64,000 bases of DNA, from NCBI GenBank assembly GCA_036365145.1, contig JAEOAD010000018.1, positions 9,752,001 to 9,816,000 of the forward strand. The letters are read 5' to 3'. Of the stretch, positions 1-11,830 are shown in pieces (position 1 is the first letter of the stretch; each line of letters begins with the position of its first letter). The translations under genes were made by a program, and so were the position numbers. This DNA comes from Orientallactaga sibirica. Lineage: Eukaryota > Chordata > Mammalia > Rodentia > Dipodidae. The notes beneath the pieces were generated by a model. That model was not told the origin of the DNA. It searched no databases and saw nothing but the letters and a program-made list of their open reading frames with translations.

Positions 1-417
1 GATTATAACAGACACTGTGCACTTCCACTGTCTATGTGTGATTAGAACAGACACTCTCCTCTTCCTTTGTCTATGTGTGATTAGAACAGACACTCTCCTC
101 TTCCTTTGTCTATGTGTGATTAGAACAGACACTGTCTCTTCCGCTGTCTACCTGTGATTAGAACAGACACTGTTTCTTCCTCTCTACCTGTGAAAAGACA
201 CTAATTCTTCCTCTTTCTACCTATGATTATAACAGATGCTATCTCTTTCTCTGTTGACCTGGGATTGGAACAGACACTATCTCTTCCTCTGTTTCCCTAT
301 TATTATAACAGATGCTATGTCTTCCATTGTCTATGTGTGATTAGAATAGACACTGTCTCTTCTACTGTCTGTGTGTGATTAGAACAGATGTTATTCTCTT
401 TCACTGCCCCTGTCCAG
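1..417. repeat. Minisatellite, about 11 units of ~38 bp (cut by window start)
   Basis: Eleven head-to-tail diverged units begin near 1, 40, 79, 118, 156, 192, 225, 263, 301, 339 and 377. Each opens with a GATTAGAACAGACACT-like core followed by a pyrimidine-rich half (TCTTCC..TGTCTATGTGT). Unit lengths run from 33 to 39 bp. Units 2 and 3 are identical, which indicates recent unit exchange; the others differ by several substitutions and small indels. The array probably continues to the left of the window. It has no coding potential. Confidence 0.9.
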
Positions 418-3109
418 AAATTAAATCTATAAAGAGTTTACATGTAGCATCTTCTAAAGAATTTCAAAGGACATCTCAAAAAGGAGAACATGAGCTTTAT
501 TGGCAAAGCTGAGAATTACATGCTGTTTCACTTTTGAACCACTGTGCAACCTTAAACAAATGACTTCACCCCTCTGAACTTTCTTTTCCTTATGTACACA
601 TTAGGGACAAAATTAACTGTTCTACATGGATAAGAGGTTTATGTGAGCTCACACTGGCAATGCACAGCAGTGGTAGCTCTTCAACTTGTTTTTCGACCTG
701 TTTTGTTTTTAAGAGAGTCTCCCTACACAGTCTAAACTATCAGTCCTCCTGACTCAACCTATCAAGAGTTGGGATAATAGAAATGTAACTGCTATAAATC
801 AGATGGCTTCTGGACACATGTCTCTTTCAGCATCTCTATCTAGCCAGTCAATCTCTTTTCTAACAGGTAAGTAAGACCTTGTAGGGAAAGTTAAATGGAA
901 ATTTTGCCCTGAAGCAGATGTAGATGACTGTATTCAGATGTAGCTGTGCATTTTAGCTCATGGTTGCCTTGAAGAAGACAAAGGAGATGGATGGAAATGA
1001 CTTTGAACCTAACCTTGAATGCCAAGTAATTTTGAACTTGAAGAGATGGGGATGAAAGTGGTTTATAGTTTTTTTAGTTTCAGGCACTAGGAAGCAAAGA
1101 AGTCAGAAAGCCAGTTCTCTTAAGATAAAGCAAGGACTTGGTAGAGAGATACATTAAAAATGCAATCCAGAATCTGATCTGAATCTTGGAAAGTCAAGGG
1201 TGAATTCAGGTACATCAGTGACAGAAGTATGCAATGCTCCTGAAATATCTAGCTTTCATTTTACAATAAGAATCTATTATCCGTGTTCAAGTTCTCTGAA
1301 GACATAGAATCAAACTGATAGAGCATTTATCAGGTGAACAGAGACAGTTTGGAAACTGGTATGAGGAATAGTCATGAATACAAAACAACAACCCCAATCT
1401 GTGCTGATGATGGGACCGAAAGAGGGAAGGACGTGCATCCAGGGAGATGGAGTCAGGCAAACACTACATGGAGGTGAGAAGTTCATGGAGCTAGGGAATA
1501 GTGTGCTGTCTGGCCAGGATACAGGAAACATGAAAGGGAGACACTGGTCAACCTAGAATCTGTGTTGACTGCATCAATGCCTTCAAGATCCTACAGACAA
1601 TAATTGAGCCAGAAATACATTTGAATGTGATAAGTGGTAGTGACATTTAGCCAGATAATTAACAATTATTCCCCATGGGATCTCATTCTCATTGGGTCAT
1701 TACTGTATGCTAATAGAAAACTCTCTAGAAACACTTGGGCAAAATCAGAATGTGATCACTTTCATTTCACAGCATGGATTGAGTGCCTGCTCAAGCACAA
1801 AGAACTAACTGCTTCAATAAGAATGAAATATATTCCATGAATTAAATTAATTATTGTTACCTGAAAAATTATGCTTAATGTGGTTATTTAAATTGATTAT
1901 ACGCTCTACTGTAGTATTTGGTTTGTTTCTACATTCTAATTCTCAAGTCATCCATTTAACAATTTCTTAGGAGCATATGAACACTCATTTATTTGACAGA
2001 CAAATCCTGGGTGGTTTATAGTAGGGATACCATGCCTGTATTTGCCTTCTGTCTCCACTGAAGTAAACGTCAAGAAGTAAAAAGACAGGACATTCATGTG
2101 AACAAACAAAGATCTGGACCAGAGCAAGTTACCACTGCTGATGATGGAGAGACTCCAACAAGTGACACGTAGATGACAATGTTACAGATGAGTCTTCCGG
2201 GAAAGCAACATCAGACCATGCTACTGCCTGCACAGCTGATATTGGTCTTATCAGGACCTGGAAATCCATGGGCTGAGGACCAAGAATGCAATGGAACATG
2301 GAAGGTGCCATGGAGAGTTAAACACCTGTCTAACTGTTAGATAGAACAGGGACAGGCTGGTGAGCACCAGGTTGAGAAGTGAGGGCTTTGTTTCAGGAGA
2401 AATTGAATAAACCTAAGGTGTCCTGTGTGGTTGTTTCCCCATCATAGTTTTACTTTAGAGCCCAGGAACTTTTTCCTTTCTACTAATTCCAAGAAAACAT
2501 TTCATTGGTACTTTCCTTTCCACACAAAGCTTCTAGTCAGAGGAGAACCAAAGAGTTCTAAGAAAATCTCCACAAGCCTCTTGGGTCTCTAGATACTTAG
2601 AAGTCACTAGGTTATACAGAACAGCCACACTGAGAAAAATAGAGATGCGGTGAAGAGAAGACTGCAGTGAAAGGACCTGAGATAATTCAGAAAACATATA
2701 AATATAGAAAACTCTAACTCTTACCTTCAGGGTATTATAAAAATTTTACCTAGAACTCAAGGAATGAATGTAATAAACAAACAAAGCCAGAAAGACAAAC
2801 AGTTTTTAGAGAAAATGAGATGTGAGTGTAAAAATAAAAAAAGCAATAGCAGTCAAGCAAAACAAAATCTGAAAAAGTCCAGAAAATAGAGCAAAAATAC
2901 CAAAAATTATGATATTGTGGTAGAAAACCAGTATACAGGATAGTTACATAATGTGTTATGTGGTAGTAGTCCCATTGTGATCAGAAAAGGAAAAGGTGTT
3001 TTTTTTAATAAACATATGACAATCTTGGATTTAATTGATAGTCCTTATATTTAAAATGAGTGTGTTTAATTAAACTAAAAGGTCCACCTGGAAAGAGGAT
3101 CCCTTACCT
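418..3109. other. Spacer, no feature recognised
   Basis: AT-rich single-copy-looking DNA. Short open frames of 60-73 codons (for example 1374-1556 and 1634-1840) have no recognisable domain, no splice context and no conserved motif, and look like chance. Heavily decayed repeats may be present but I cannot name any. Confidence 0.5.
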
Positions 3110-3440
3110 ACTACTGGTAAAAGTACAAATTGGCAAAACCACTATAGAAATCAGTATGGAGACTAAAAATGATGAAAATAGACCTAGCATTTGACCCAGA
3201 TTTACTGCTCCTGGGCATATACCCTAAAGACTCCATTCTTTACTACAGAGATAACTTGCCCAGTCTATTTGTTGCAGCTCTATTCATAATAGCTAGGAAC
3301 TGGAACCAGCCCAGATGTCTAGCAACTGATGAATGGATAATGAAGATGTGCTACATATACACAATGGAATTCTACACAGCAGTAAGGAAACATGAAATTT
3401 GCAGGAAAATGGAGTTGGAAAAAATTCATTCTAAGTGAGA
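3110..3440 (+). pseudogene. LINE-1 ORF2 C-terminal fragment
   Basis: The translation of 3169-3438 gives an 89-residue open stretch with the ORF2 C-terminal signature: DPDLLLLGIYPKDS, then FVAALFIIARNWNQP, then DEWIMKMCYIYTMEFYTAV. This region lies downstream of the reverse transcriptase in L1. It is a 5'-truncated copy with only about the last 100 residues, and upstream coding sequence is missing. It runs directly into L1 3' UTR sequence, so it marks one plus-strand L1 tail from about 3110 to 5105. Confidence 0.9.
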
Positions 3441-5104
3441 TCACACAGGCACATCTGTGGTTCCTAACTGAGATCAATTGGAGATGAGTGCAAATGGTAA
3501 TTAGGATGAAACTAGAGTGAGACCAAGAGAGAGATGAGATGCCAATGGGAGAAGAGGAGGGTTTGCTTGACAGGTTGGGCTAGAGATGGAATATCAGAGA
3601 CAGGCAGGTCTTGAAAGGATAAAGGGCAAGGAAATTACACAAAAGTTAAGATAGAAGCATTAACAATCATTTTCAGGGGCTGGAGAGATTGCTTAGTGGT
3701 TAAGGCATTTGTCTATAAAGCCAAAGGATCCCAGTTCAACTCTCCAGGACCCACGTAAGCCAGATGCACAAGGGGGTGCATGCATCTGGAGTTTGTTTTC
3801 AGTGGCTAGAGGCCCTGTCACACCCATTCTCTCTCTCCCCCTCTTTTTCTCATAAACAAATAAATAAATAAATAAATAAATAAATTTTTAAAAATTTTTT
3901 TTTTTTAAAAAAAGAAGCAGTTTCTTGGAAATCCTCATTCTGTCTAACATTCTACAAGATATAACCACCAATAGAGGGAAAGGGGAGACAGCCAGGACAG
4001 AAGGTGGAAAAAGCTTAACCTTAAAACCACAAACTCTAGCTGGTAAACCCCAGGCCAAGAATTGGGGCTAATCTCCCACAGTTATCTCTTGACTATAAGG
4101 TCCCCAGAACAATCTAAGCCATTGCCAAAACACTTGATTACCTGCCAGAGCTAAAAAGTAAAACTCCATTGCTGAAGATAGCACAGGATGTGGTCACAGG
4201 ACTTTAGAATACCATGCTGGCAATGAAAGAAAAACTAGCTCCCTCTTGGCTAGCCCTCTTAGTGTTGGACAGTCCTGTGGGAGCAACCACAAGACAATGG
4301 TAACTAATAGCATAAATGAGCAGGGAACCCTGCAGACTATGAAATCAACCAGCAGGACAAGAAGTACACACTTGCATAATAGTGGCATGCAGCCTCTACA
4401 AATAACCAACTATTCTCTGATTGAACATGAAGCCCAATCAGTTGAAAGAACTCTTATCTGGTATGAAAATCAAGTCATAATCCCATGGTCAGGAAATCCA
4501 GGCCTCAAAGAGAAGTCTACACTACTCTCTGGAGAAGAAGAGTGGGCTTGTACTACAAAAATTTCTCAAATAACTTTGTATAACCTTTTTAACTGCTCTC
4601 ATACTTGGTTGGAGAATCTGCTTTATTCTACAAATGACAGAAAAAACCAAGGACAACCAAGATCCATCAATAAGACAAGAAGATATCTGACTGCCCACTA
4701 TGAGACTTGCCACCCTCACCACATCTTCCAGGGTCCAGGAGAAAGTGCAGAGGAAATGACATCATGAATACTCTTCTTACTGCTAGCCTGACAACCAGCC
4801 TTATGGAGATGGTGACAGACATGTTGATCAATAAAAACCTATTAAAGCAGAAATCCAGAGACTATAAAGAACTCAATAGTAAATCAGACTGCCAACAGGC
4901 CTGACATGGCTCAGTGAACAGTGCAGAAGAGAGGGTGGAAAGATTATAAAAGCCCCAGAGTGGATATGAATACCCTGAGACACCATCCCCCTGCTATTTC
5001 ATAGGGTCAGTCTGATTCTACATTGAATACTATAACCTCACTGAGGAGGGCACCCAGAGTAATAGGTACAGGGACAAGGAGATAAAAGAGTACAACATGT
5101 TATA

Positions 5105-5105
<1 letters not shown>
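3441..5105 (+). mobile_element. LINE-1 3' UTR, interrupted by a SINE
   Basis: Long non-coding L1 tail continuing the ORF2 fragment just upstream. Its blocks recur elsewhere in the window: the part at 3960-4320 matches plus-strand sequence at 11460-11830, the part at 4370-4900 matches minus-strand sequence at 10550-11240, and the end at 5030-5105 matches the minus strand near 10440-10530. A tRNA-derived SINE splits it at 3676-3914. The 173-codon open frame at 4246-4767 lies in this UTR, matches no L1 protein, and is best treated as chance. Confidence 0.75.
3676..3914 (+). mobile_element. tRNA-derived SINE (DIP/B2-superfamily-like)
   Basis: Begins GGGGCTGGAGAGATTGCTTAG, an A-box-like segment, with a degenerate B box (CAGTTCAACTCTCC). 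The shared body follows (AAGCCAGATGCACAAG and GTCTGGAGTTTG-like blocks), then a CT-rich stretch and an AAAT/A-rich tail. It sits inside the L1 3' UTR and is therefore younger than it. The same element occurs about 15 times in the window in both orientations. Confidence 0.88.
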
Positions 5106-5154
<49 letters not shown>

Positions 5155-5163
5155 TTATCTATA
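5106..5163. repeat. (TCTA)n microsatellite
   Basis: About 13-14 tandem TCTA units with one TTTA interruption near the right end, directly after an L1 3' end. It probably arose at the A/T-rich L1 tail. Likely length-polymorphic. Confidence 0.95.
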
Positions 5164-5394
5164 TATTTTCACGTTTTCACAAAAAGCACAAAACCAATAA
5201 TTGTTCTCTTAAAAGAAACACAAAAAAGGAGCATAAGTATCACCTTCTCCCATCACTGCCAGATTATCAGTGAATTACAGACCATGACTCACAGGTCTGA
5301 GAGAAAAATCTCCTTCACCAAAAAGATAATTAGAAGACAGCTTTTATTCTTGAAATCAGAATTTAATTCACTGGATTTATTATGATTGCATTTG

Positions 5395-5550
5395 TTTCCT
5401 TGATTATTATTATTAATAACATATTTCCTATGGATACATCATGTATTGGTACCCTTTTTTCCCTCATCTCTGACCCCATTCCATTGGGGACACTCCTCAG
5501 TGGGGTTGTAGGTATTCCCCATGGGGTTGTGGTTTAATTTTTGTTTTGTG
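5395..5550 (-). mobile_element. LINE-1 3' terminal fragment, antisense
   Basis: The stretch around 5485-5545 (CCATTGGGGACACTCCTCAGT..GGGGTTGTAGGTATTCCCCA) is the reverse complement of the L1 tail block at 5030-5090 (CTCACTGAGGAGGGC..). It also resembles 10490-10550. Only the last ~150 bp of the UTR is recognisable. It lies about 300 bp from, and opposite to, the L1 end at 5105. Confidence 0.55.
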
Positions 5551-5804
5551 TTATTTCAATTCTATTTATTTGTTTCTTTAATATTTCCTGATTTCTATTA
5601 AGCTAGTCATATTAAAACCTAATATTGTGAATCCAAGAAACAGATAACACTACATGCTAAATTTATGAAATGGCTATAAATGTAATCATTAAAAAACAGA
5701 AAAGAGAGTAAATAGTAAAGCTATTTAATTCAGGATATTGAAAGAATAAGAGGATAAATAATAAGAGTGGAAGTGTAAATTTAAAAAAAAATTGAACTAC
5801 TACT

Positions 5805-6000
5805 GGGCTGCAGAGATGGCTTAGTGGTTAAGACACTTGTCTAGAAGCCTAAGGTCCTGGTTTCGATTCCTCAGAACCCACATAAGCCAGATGCACAAGG
5901 TGGCACATGCATCTGGAGTTTGTTTGCAGTGGCTGAAGCCCTTACATGCCCTTTCTCTTTATCTGCCCCACCCTCCAATAAATAAATAAAATATTTTTAA
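5805..6000 (+). mobile_element. tRNA-derived SINE (DIP-like)
   Basis: Opens GGGCTGCAGAGATGGCTTAG with a near-intact B box (GGTTTCGATTCC). The body AAGCCAGATGCACAAGGTGG and the right part CATCTGGAGTTTGTTTGCAG are well preserved. It ends in an (AAAT)n A-rich tail, so this is a full-length copy. Confidence 0.9.
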
Positions 6001-7071
6001 ATTAAAGTATTACAATAAGAGAAAACACAAAGAATTAACATCACCCAAATCACAGCATGATAATATGTGAGTTGAATTTTTTGAAATGTCAAAAATGTTA
6101 GAGAGCAAGGTATTTTAAGAAATAGAACCAAATAAATTACAATGAGATAAGTAAAATTTTCTAACCAACAATTTTTAAATTACCCAAATGCTGACTGAAT
6201 AAACTTTATGACTCATACTTTAATTCATATTTTTCTAAATGTTATAGAGTTATAATACTTATGTATCAAGCTGTAATAGAAAGGTTAATTCATTAAAATA
6301 GCAAGAATTTACATGGGCCATATTTTCTGTTGATTATGCTATATATTTTATAAATATGTAAACTAAAGCACAATTTGTATATACTTCACTTCTGAAAATT
6401 CTTAGGAGGAATTCAGCACAAAGTTCCTTAAGATATTGAACTAAAATAGTCAGTAGTTGTCAAAGCTTTAAACTTCTTGTCACACATTCAGCTCTGCTGA
6501 ACTTAGAACATTTGTGTGATAAAAAACAAAGAATATAAAAATATAAGAAATATACCATTGTGAACTTCAAAGTTACTCTTAAAGATGTAGCTTGTAAAAT
6601 TCCATCTTTTAATCTTCCTCGATGGCAGAGATATAATTTCTCCCATTGCCTTGGTTTCTCTAATTTTAGAAACAAACAGTCTTTCCTAAGTCTTACATTT
6701 CTCTTTTTTTGCATAAATGAATAGAGTTGTCTTTATTTCTTGACTAAGCGATCACTATATAAATACTGTGTACCTACAATGTAAGAGCCTATCTCCAATA
6801 TCAGCTTTATAGGTAATAAAAGTAATATTTTTATCATTTATAGCTCTTATTTTTCTTGTTTGATTTTTATGCTTAAAATAGAAATGGGAGATGTTGCTTA
6901 CTAAATTGTTTTGAACCCTCCAACCTCCTCTAACAACTAAAGTAACAAAGGGAGAACTGTCATTACCCCTCTTAAGAAGAAAATTGCATCTTATTATCAA
7001 GCACCACCCACACTGGAAGAATGGAAATGGAAATGAGGAAATATGCCCTGTTCCATAAAGAATAAATTCTA
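6001..7071. other. Spacer, no feature recognised
   Basis: Very AT-rich sequence. Small minus-strand open frames at 6460-6714 and 6755-7000 show no recognisable domain. Confidence 0.45.
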
Positions 7072-7288
7072 GGGCTGGAGAGACAGCTTAGTAGCTAGGG
7101 AACTTGCCTGTGAACCCTAAGGACCCAGGTTTGATTCCCCAGTATCCACATAAGCCAGATACAAAAGATGGCACATGTGGCTGGAATTTGATTGAAGTGG
7201 CTAGAGGCCCTGGCTTGCCCATTCTCTCTCTCGCTCTCTTTGTCTTGCTTGCTAGCTCTCAAATAAATAAAATATGTTTTAAAAAAAT
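7072..7288 (+). mobile_element. tRNA-derived SINE (DIP-like)
   Basis: Opens GGGCTGGAGAGACAGCTTAG with a B-box-like GGTTTGATTCCCC, then the body AAGCCAGATACAAAAGATGG, a CT-rich segment with TCTCGCTCTC, and an AAATAAATAAAA tail. Full length and moderately diverged. Confidence 0.88.
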
Positions 7289-7589
7289 AGTTTTCTATGT
7301 ATTTAAGTCCCTGAACTTTTGAGACTATCTATTGGAAGCCACATCTCAGTCATCAAAAATGTGCTCTATAAATAAATTATCTTTAGTAAGAATTATAGCC
7401 TAATAGAAGTATAAAAAGTTCTGAAAATACCTTTTAGAAAGCCAAAAATGATTGGTTATATTATTTCATTATGGCTGTATGAAAAGATATTTTATTATAA
7501 TTGTATTTGCTTTTAAAAGAATGTGAATAGTGAAAACAAAAATGTGATGAAAAGTAAACTTTCAAGAAAGATGGAGCAGCACATAGGGA

Positions 7590-7740
7590 ACTATGCTACT
7601 TTTCTAGAGTTAACTGAAAAGGACACAAGAAAGATGGTAATGGGAGAGGTAGGGGAATAAGTCATGCCAACTGGAATAAGATAAAAACATTATGTACAAT
7701 GATGAAGATTTCAAAAGAGAAAAAAAAATTTAAAAAAAAA
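7590..7740 (+). mobile_element. Possible LINE-1 3' end
   Basis: A purine-rich stretch (ATGGTAATGGGAGAGGTAGG) is followed by a TATGTACAATGATGAA-like segment and an A-rich tail, which is the layout of the last ~150 bp of rodent L1 3' UTRs. No ORF2 sequence is attached. Weak call. Confidence 0.35.
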
Positions 7741-9643
7741 GTTCATTCACCATGACAAAAAGCATGCAAGCATTTGAAAGTTTCCATGTCTGAAATTAGT
7801 TAGCATTACTCAGTGCTAACATTGCCCATCTTGTGTACAATTCCACTATTAATACATAGACTGCTGGTATGAACATAGTATTCTCACGTTAATCACCTAA
7901 TTAATTAATCAAGTCACAATTAAGCCACCAAGTTAACACAATAATAGCTTTTCTTAAATTGATCACATAAATATGTTCTATAAGTTAGCATTTTGAAGGA
8001 GTTTCCAACATTTTTTATGTTTGATATGACTTTGTGCACATGTTGACATGAATGACAACAGAAAATATGAGGAGAGTTATAGGTCTCTACTTTAGTTTTA
8101 TAGACCTGATTTCTAGCATTTTATGGTTCCAATTTCAGCTGAAGAGCTTATTAAACAATATCACTCAGCAAGTGACACTTGGCACTTTTAAATTAAACCA
8201 TCTTTATTTTTGGCAATTAGTTGGTGTGCCAGCAAGAAAAAGAAAGAAAATGAATAGCTGCTTGCATGAAAATATGAGGAAATGCCACAGAGAATTTTGG
8301 AAATTTGACAGTAAAAGAACCAGGTACCGTCTTTTCCTTCCTGGAGCTATTGCTGATGGTTCTATCCATAGAAAAGAGGATGGACATAAAGTCATCACCT
8401 AAATGAATACAGAATTTCTTGAGGCAGCCCCACCATACTTACCTTTGTCTCTCTAGAAGCCCAGAGAAAATGTAGCTAGTCTTCATGGGACATGACTTAG
8501 GGATGAAGAAGGCTAAACCTGAGAACTTCTATGACTATAGAGGGAACAAAACCAAGTCAGAGATTGCCTTAGCCAGGATCAGATGCAAGAGGCAGCTAAT
8601 CTCAGAGTAACGGTGGCTCAGATCACCCACATTGTGAAGGGTGAGTCAAGGAAAGAACCTGGCCAAATTCTTCACTAGGCATCATCAAGGACACTGTCTT
8701 AACATGACATGTAAAGCATTCTGAAGGACAGTTCGTAGTGTTGTATTTTGTTTTTGCTACAGTAGTTGTGATCTATGAATCATATATAGGAGTAAATGTA
8801 ATATGATGCTTCCTATAGACCTTGACACAGAACTAAGTTTTTAACAGGAAAACAATTAGGGACTTATACTGACTTGGTGAATAAATGCATTGGTCTGATG
8901 GGAAGTTGCATTAACTGCTAATAGGAATAGCTGGCTCAGTTTATAATGTTTTCAATGTTATCCTTACCTCTTGAGTTGAGATAATGAAGTAGGCACCAGT
9001 ACTCAGGAGAGGAAGTCTCAATGAAAGTTTACACTTTCAAGTAGGGAAACATGGGTGTATTCATTCTCTGCTGCTCAGGGGAGTTCTTTCTCTTCCTAAG
9101 ATCTCCATATTTCATCTCTGTCAGGTTGGTATGATAAACTAATAGAAGCTGTGATGTGAGAATGGATGTGTGACTTTGTCTTGGAATCTGGCTTGCATTG
9201 CAGCCCTTTCAGTAACTGAATCTCTCATCTCACATTCTATAGCGAATTTTTTTCATTGTGTGGTATTTATTAGAAAAATACTTTTGAGAACACCAAAGAT
9301 CTATGAATGTTTGACACAGTAAAGGAGCATGGATGCTTCAAAAAACATACTTATGATATGGACAAAGAAACATTAAATAACCTGGATTGATAAGTATACA
9401 ATATACATGTTTATTGAAATAGCATACTGTACCCCACAAATATTGGGTTTGTTTTATTGAAACTTCAATTATAGATACTGCTTGAGAAAGATTGTTTTCT
9501 TATTTGGATATTATCATATGTCCTTCATATTTAAAACCTGTGTGGTGCAGTGAAGGGAACCCAAGGCTATGGACATGCTAATCATGCATTTCACCACTGT
9601 ACTACACCTATAATTTGATTTCATACTTTTAGGAATGCTGAGT
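7741..9643. other. Spacer, no feature recognised
   Basis: Single-copy-looking DNA. The 116-codon open frame at 8052-8402 (plus) has no domain or motif I recognise and overlaps an open frame on the other strand, so I do not call it a gene. Sequence around 8420-8700 could be an old LTR, but I cannot support it. Confidence 0.4.
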
Positions 9644-9984
9644 TGTAGTGGTTTGATTCAGGTGTCCCCCATAGACTTCTGTGTTCTGAATTGCAGGTCC
9701 TCAGTTTGTGGCAATTGGATCCTACTGGATGTGATGTATTGTTGAGGGCAGGCTTATGGGTATGATAGCCAACTTCCCCTTGCCAGTGTTTAGCACAGTC
9801 TCCTGTTGCTGTTGTAAATCTGATATTGGCTAGGAGGTGATGTCCACGCTCTGCTTCTGCCATCATTTTCCCCTGCCTTCATGGAGCTACCCCTGGAGTC
9901 TATAAGACAAAATAAACATTTTTTTTCTCACAAGCTGCTCTTGGTCAGGTATTTTCTGCCAGCAATACAAACATGACTCTAACA
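9644..9984 (+). mobile_element. Solo MaLR LTR (ORR1/MT-like)
   Basis: Starts TGTAGTGGTTTGATTCAGG and ends in ..CTCTAACA, the same family as the provirus LTRs at 46665 and 48091. Shared blocks include GTGTCCCCCATA, GGGCAGGCTTATGGGTA, GCCAGTGTTTAGCACA, the polyadenylation region AAAATAAACATT and TTTCTGCCAGCAATAC. No internal sequence is attached, so it is a solo LTR. It is clearly older than the provirus copies. Confidence 0.85.
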
Positions 9985-10130
9985 TCAGATTTTCTTTGTC
10001 ACATTATCATACACATAGAGCTGTAGAATAAAGAAGAATTTCTTCCTTGTAGATTAATGCAGGAAAGATGTGGGAAACAGTGTTGATATTGCAAACAATG
10101 ATAGCTTCCTTAAAAATATCTCCTTCAAGG

Positions 10131-10283
10131 CTGGGCCTGGTGGCGCACGCCTTAATCCCAGCACTCAGGAGGAAGAGGTAGGAGGATCATTGTGAACTCG
10201 AGGCCACCCTGAGACTACATAGTGAATTCCAGGTCAGCCTGGACCACATTGAGACCCTACCCCAAAAAAACAACAACAAAAAA
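10131..10283 (+). mobile_element. B1 SINE
   Basis: 7SL-derived: GGCTGGGCCTGGTGGCGCAC, CCCAGCACTCAGGAGG, a GGATCATTGTGAACTCGAGG B-box region, CATAGTGAATTCCAGGTCAG, GAGACCCTACC and an A-rich CAA tail. Plus strand and essentially full length. Confidence 0.93.
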
Positions 10284-10439
10284 ATCTCCTTCAGGACAGC
10301 TCTTCCAGGAAGTCGATATAATGTCTATTTCAGTTCTGTCTTTTTTTCATTCTTAATGCCTAAGACATTGAGGATATCCTTAAAGACTTTCCTCTCAAGG
10401 CAGAAATATATTTCAGTTCTTTCAATGCCTACCTTGTGG

Positions 10440-11245
10440 AGTTTAAATTATTTTTTTAAAGTTATACTCTTGTATTTCCTCTCCCCATCAACATTCCACT
10501 GATGGCCCTCCTCAGTGGGGTTATGAATATCACTGAGGGGTCATGAAAGTCTCAGTCAGTCTCTGGCAGGAAGGAGGTAGACCATGGCTCTAGATATTCC
10601 TACTCACCCTATGGCTCTTACAGTCTTTATGCTCCGTCTTCAACCCTGAGCCTTGGAAGGCATGTTAGAAGACTGAATTGCTGTTGAGTTTTCAGTAGCC
10701 TCTGGGTTTCTGCTTGATAAGTTTTGAGTGACTACTGTGCCTGTCAGCATCTCCATGGAGCTGGTTCTCAGGCTAGCAGTGAGATCAGTACTCGTGTCAC
10801 TGCTTCATCTGCAGTGTTTCCTGGACCCTGGTAGATGTAGCAGACATGACACATCTCATGGTATACAGTTGGCTATCCCTTCTTGTCATATTGATGGATT
10901 TTGAATCTCCCAATATACTGCACCATCTGTAAAATAAAACAAATTCTCTAACTCAGTGTAAGACAGCTTGGATTACAGGGGATAAGCATAGATATTTGAG
11001 AGATTTTTGGTGTGTATGCCCACTCTTCTTAACCAAAGAACAGTGGAACCTTCTCAGTGGAGTCTATGAGTTTCATATCCGTGGGATTCTGAGTTGGTTC
11101 TCAGTACTGAGTGTGAGTTTTCTCCCACTAATTGGGCCTCCAGTCCAATCTGAGAACAGTTGGCTACCTGAATAGGCTGTGTGCCACTAGTATACAGGTG
11201 TGTACTTCTTTCAACACAGGCTCAGAAAGACAAATGTTGTATATT
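10440..11245 (-). mobile_element. LINE-1 3' UTR (3' part), antisense
   Basis: Read on the minus strand, this gives the same order of blocks as the plus-strand L1 tail at 4370-5105. These are a 'gagaatttg..ttttacagatgg' segment, an exonic-looking 'cagggtccaggaaacac' segment, and a terminal 'cccactgaggagggcc' segment followed by an A-rich tail at its 3' end (T-rich at 10444-10456 on the plus strand). It adjoins the upstream part of the same UTR in the opposite orientation at 11440-11830. Confidence 0.75.
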
Positions 11246-11439
11246 ATCTCTTATTGCAGATCCTGACCTGGAGCAGCTTGAGTTGATTGTAAGTGGTAGT
11301 AAGCATCAGGAGTATCAACATGGAAATAGACTGTACTAGCAGAAAGGGGCAACAGGGAGAGAGGGGAAGAGGGGTTACTTAACAAGTAAGTCCAGGAACA
11401 GAAAAAAAAATAGAATAACGGGGTTAGAATGGTCTTCAT

Positions 11440-11830
11440 GGGGGGTAGGGATAAAGGAGAAATATAAAAAAACTAATGACAACATGAATCAAGAGCATAG
11501 AAAACTTCCTCCAGGATAGATACAACCCTCAATAGAAGGTGGAGAAAGAGGGATGACGTAGACAGAAGGACTTTGTAGACGGTGGAGAAAGCTTAGTCCT
11601 AAAACCATGCAGGTCATTGCTAAAGTACTTTGTTATCTGTCAGGCCTAAAGGGAAACACCCTATTGCTGAAGACGTCACAGGCTGTGGTCACAGGACACC
11701 AAAAGACCATTCTAGAACTGAGAGGGTAGCAGTTCCCCCCTGACTAGCTCTCATAGTGCTGGAAAGTGCTATATGAGCTGCTGAGGGATAATGGTAACCT
11801 TCTGCAGGGAATTCTTCATGAGACCTCTGG
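11440..11830 (+). mobile_element. LINE-1 3' UTR (5' part), inverted relative to its neighbour
   Basis: Matches the plus-strand block at 3950-4320: CTATTGCTGAAGACGTCACAGG, GGTCACAGGACACCAAAAGACC and GTGCTGGAAAGTGCTATATG. This block normally precedes, in the same orientation, the block found here on the minus strand at 10440-11245. The pair is therefore what a 5'-inverted L1 insertion would leave, with the join somewhere in 11245-11440. Confidence 0.7.

Noticed and set aside
1..417. CRISPR-like array of regularly spaced repeats
   Set aside because: The units are contiguous diverged tandem repeats without unique spacers, in mammalian DNA; this is a minisatellite.
4246..4767. 173-codon open frame on the plus strand, the longest in the window
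   Set aside because: It lies within L1 3' UTR sequence that recurs elsewhere without an intact frame, has no recognisable domain, and overlaps a frame on the other strand.
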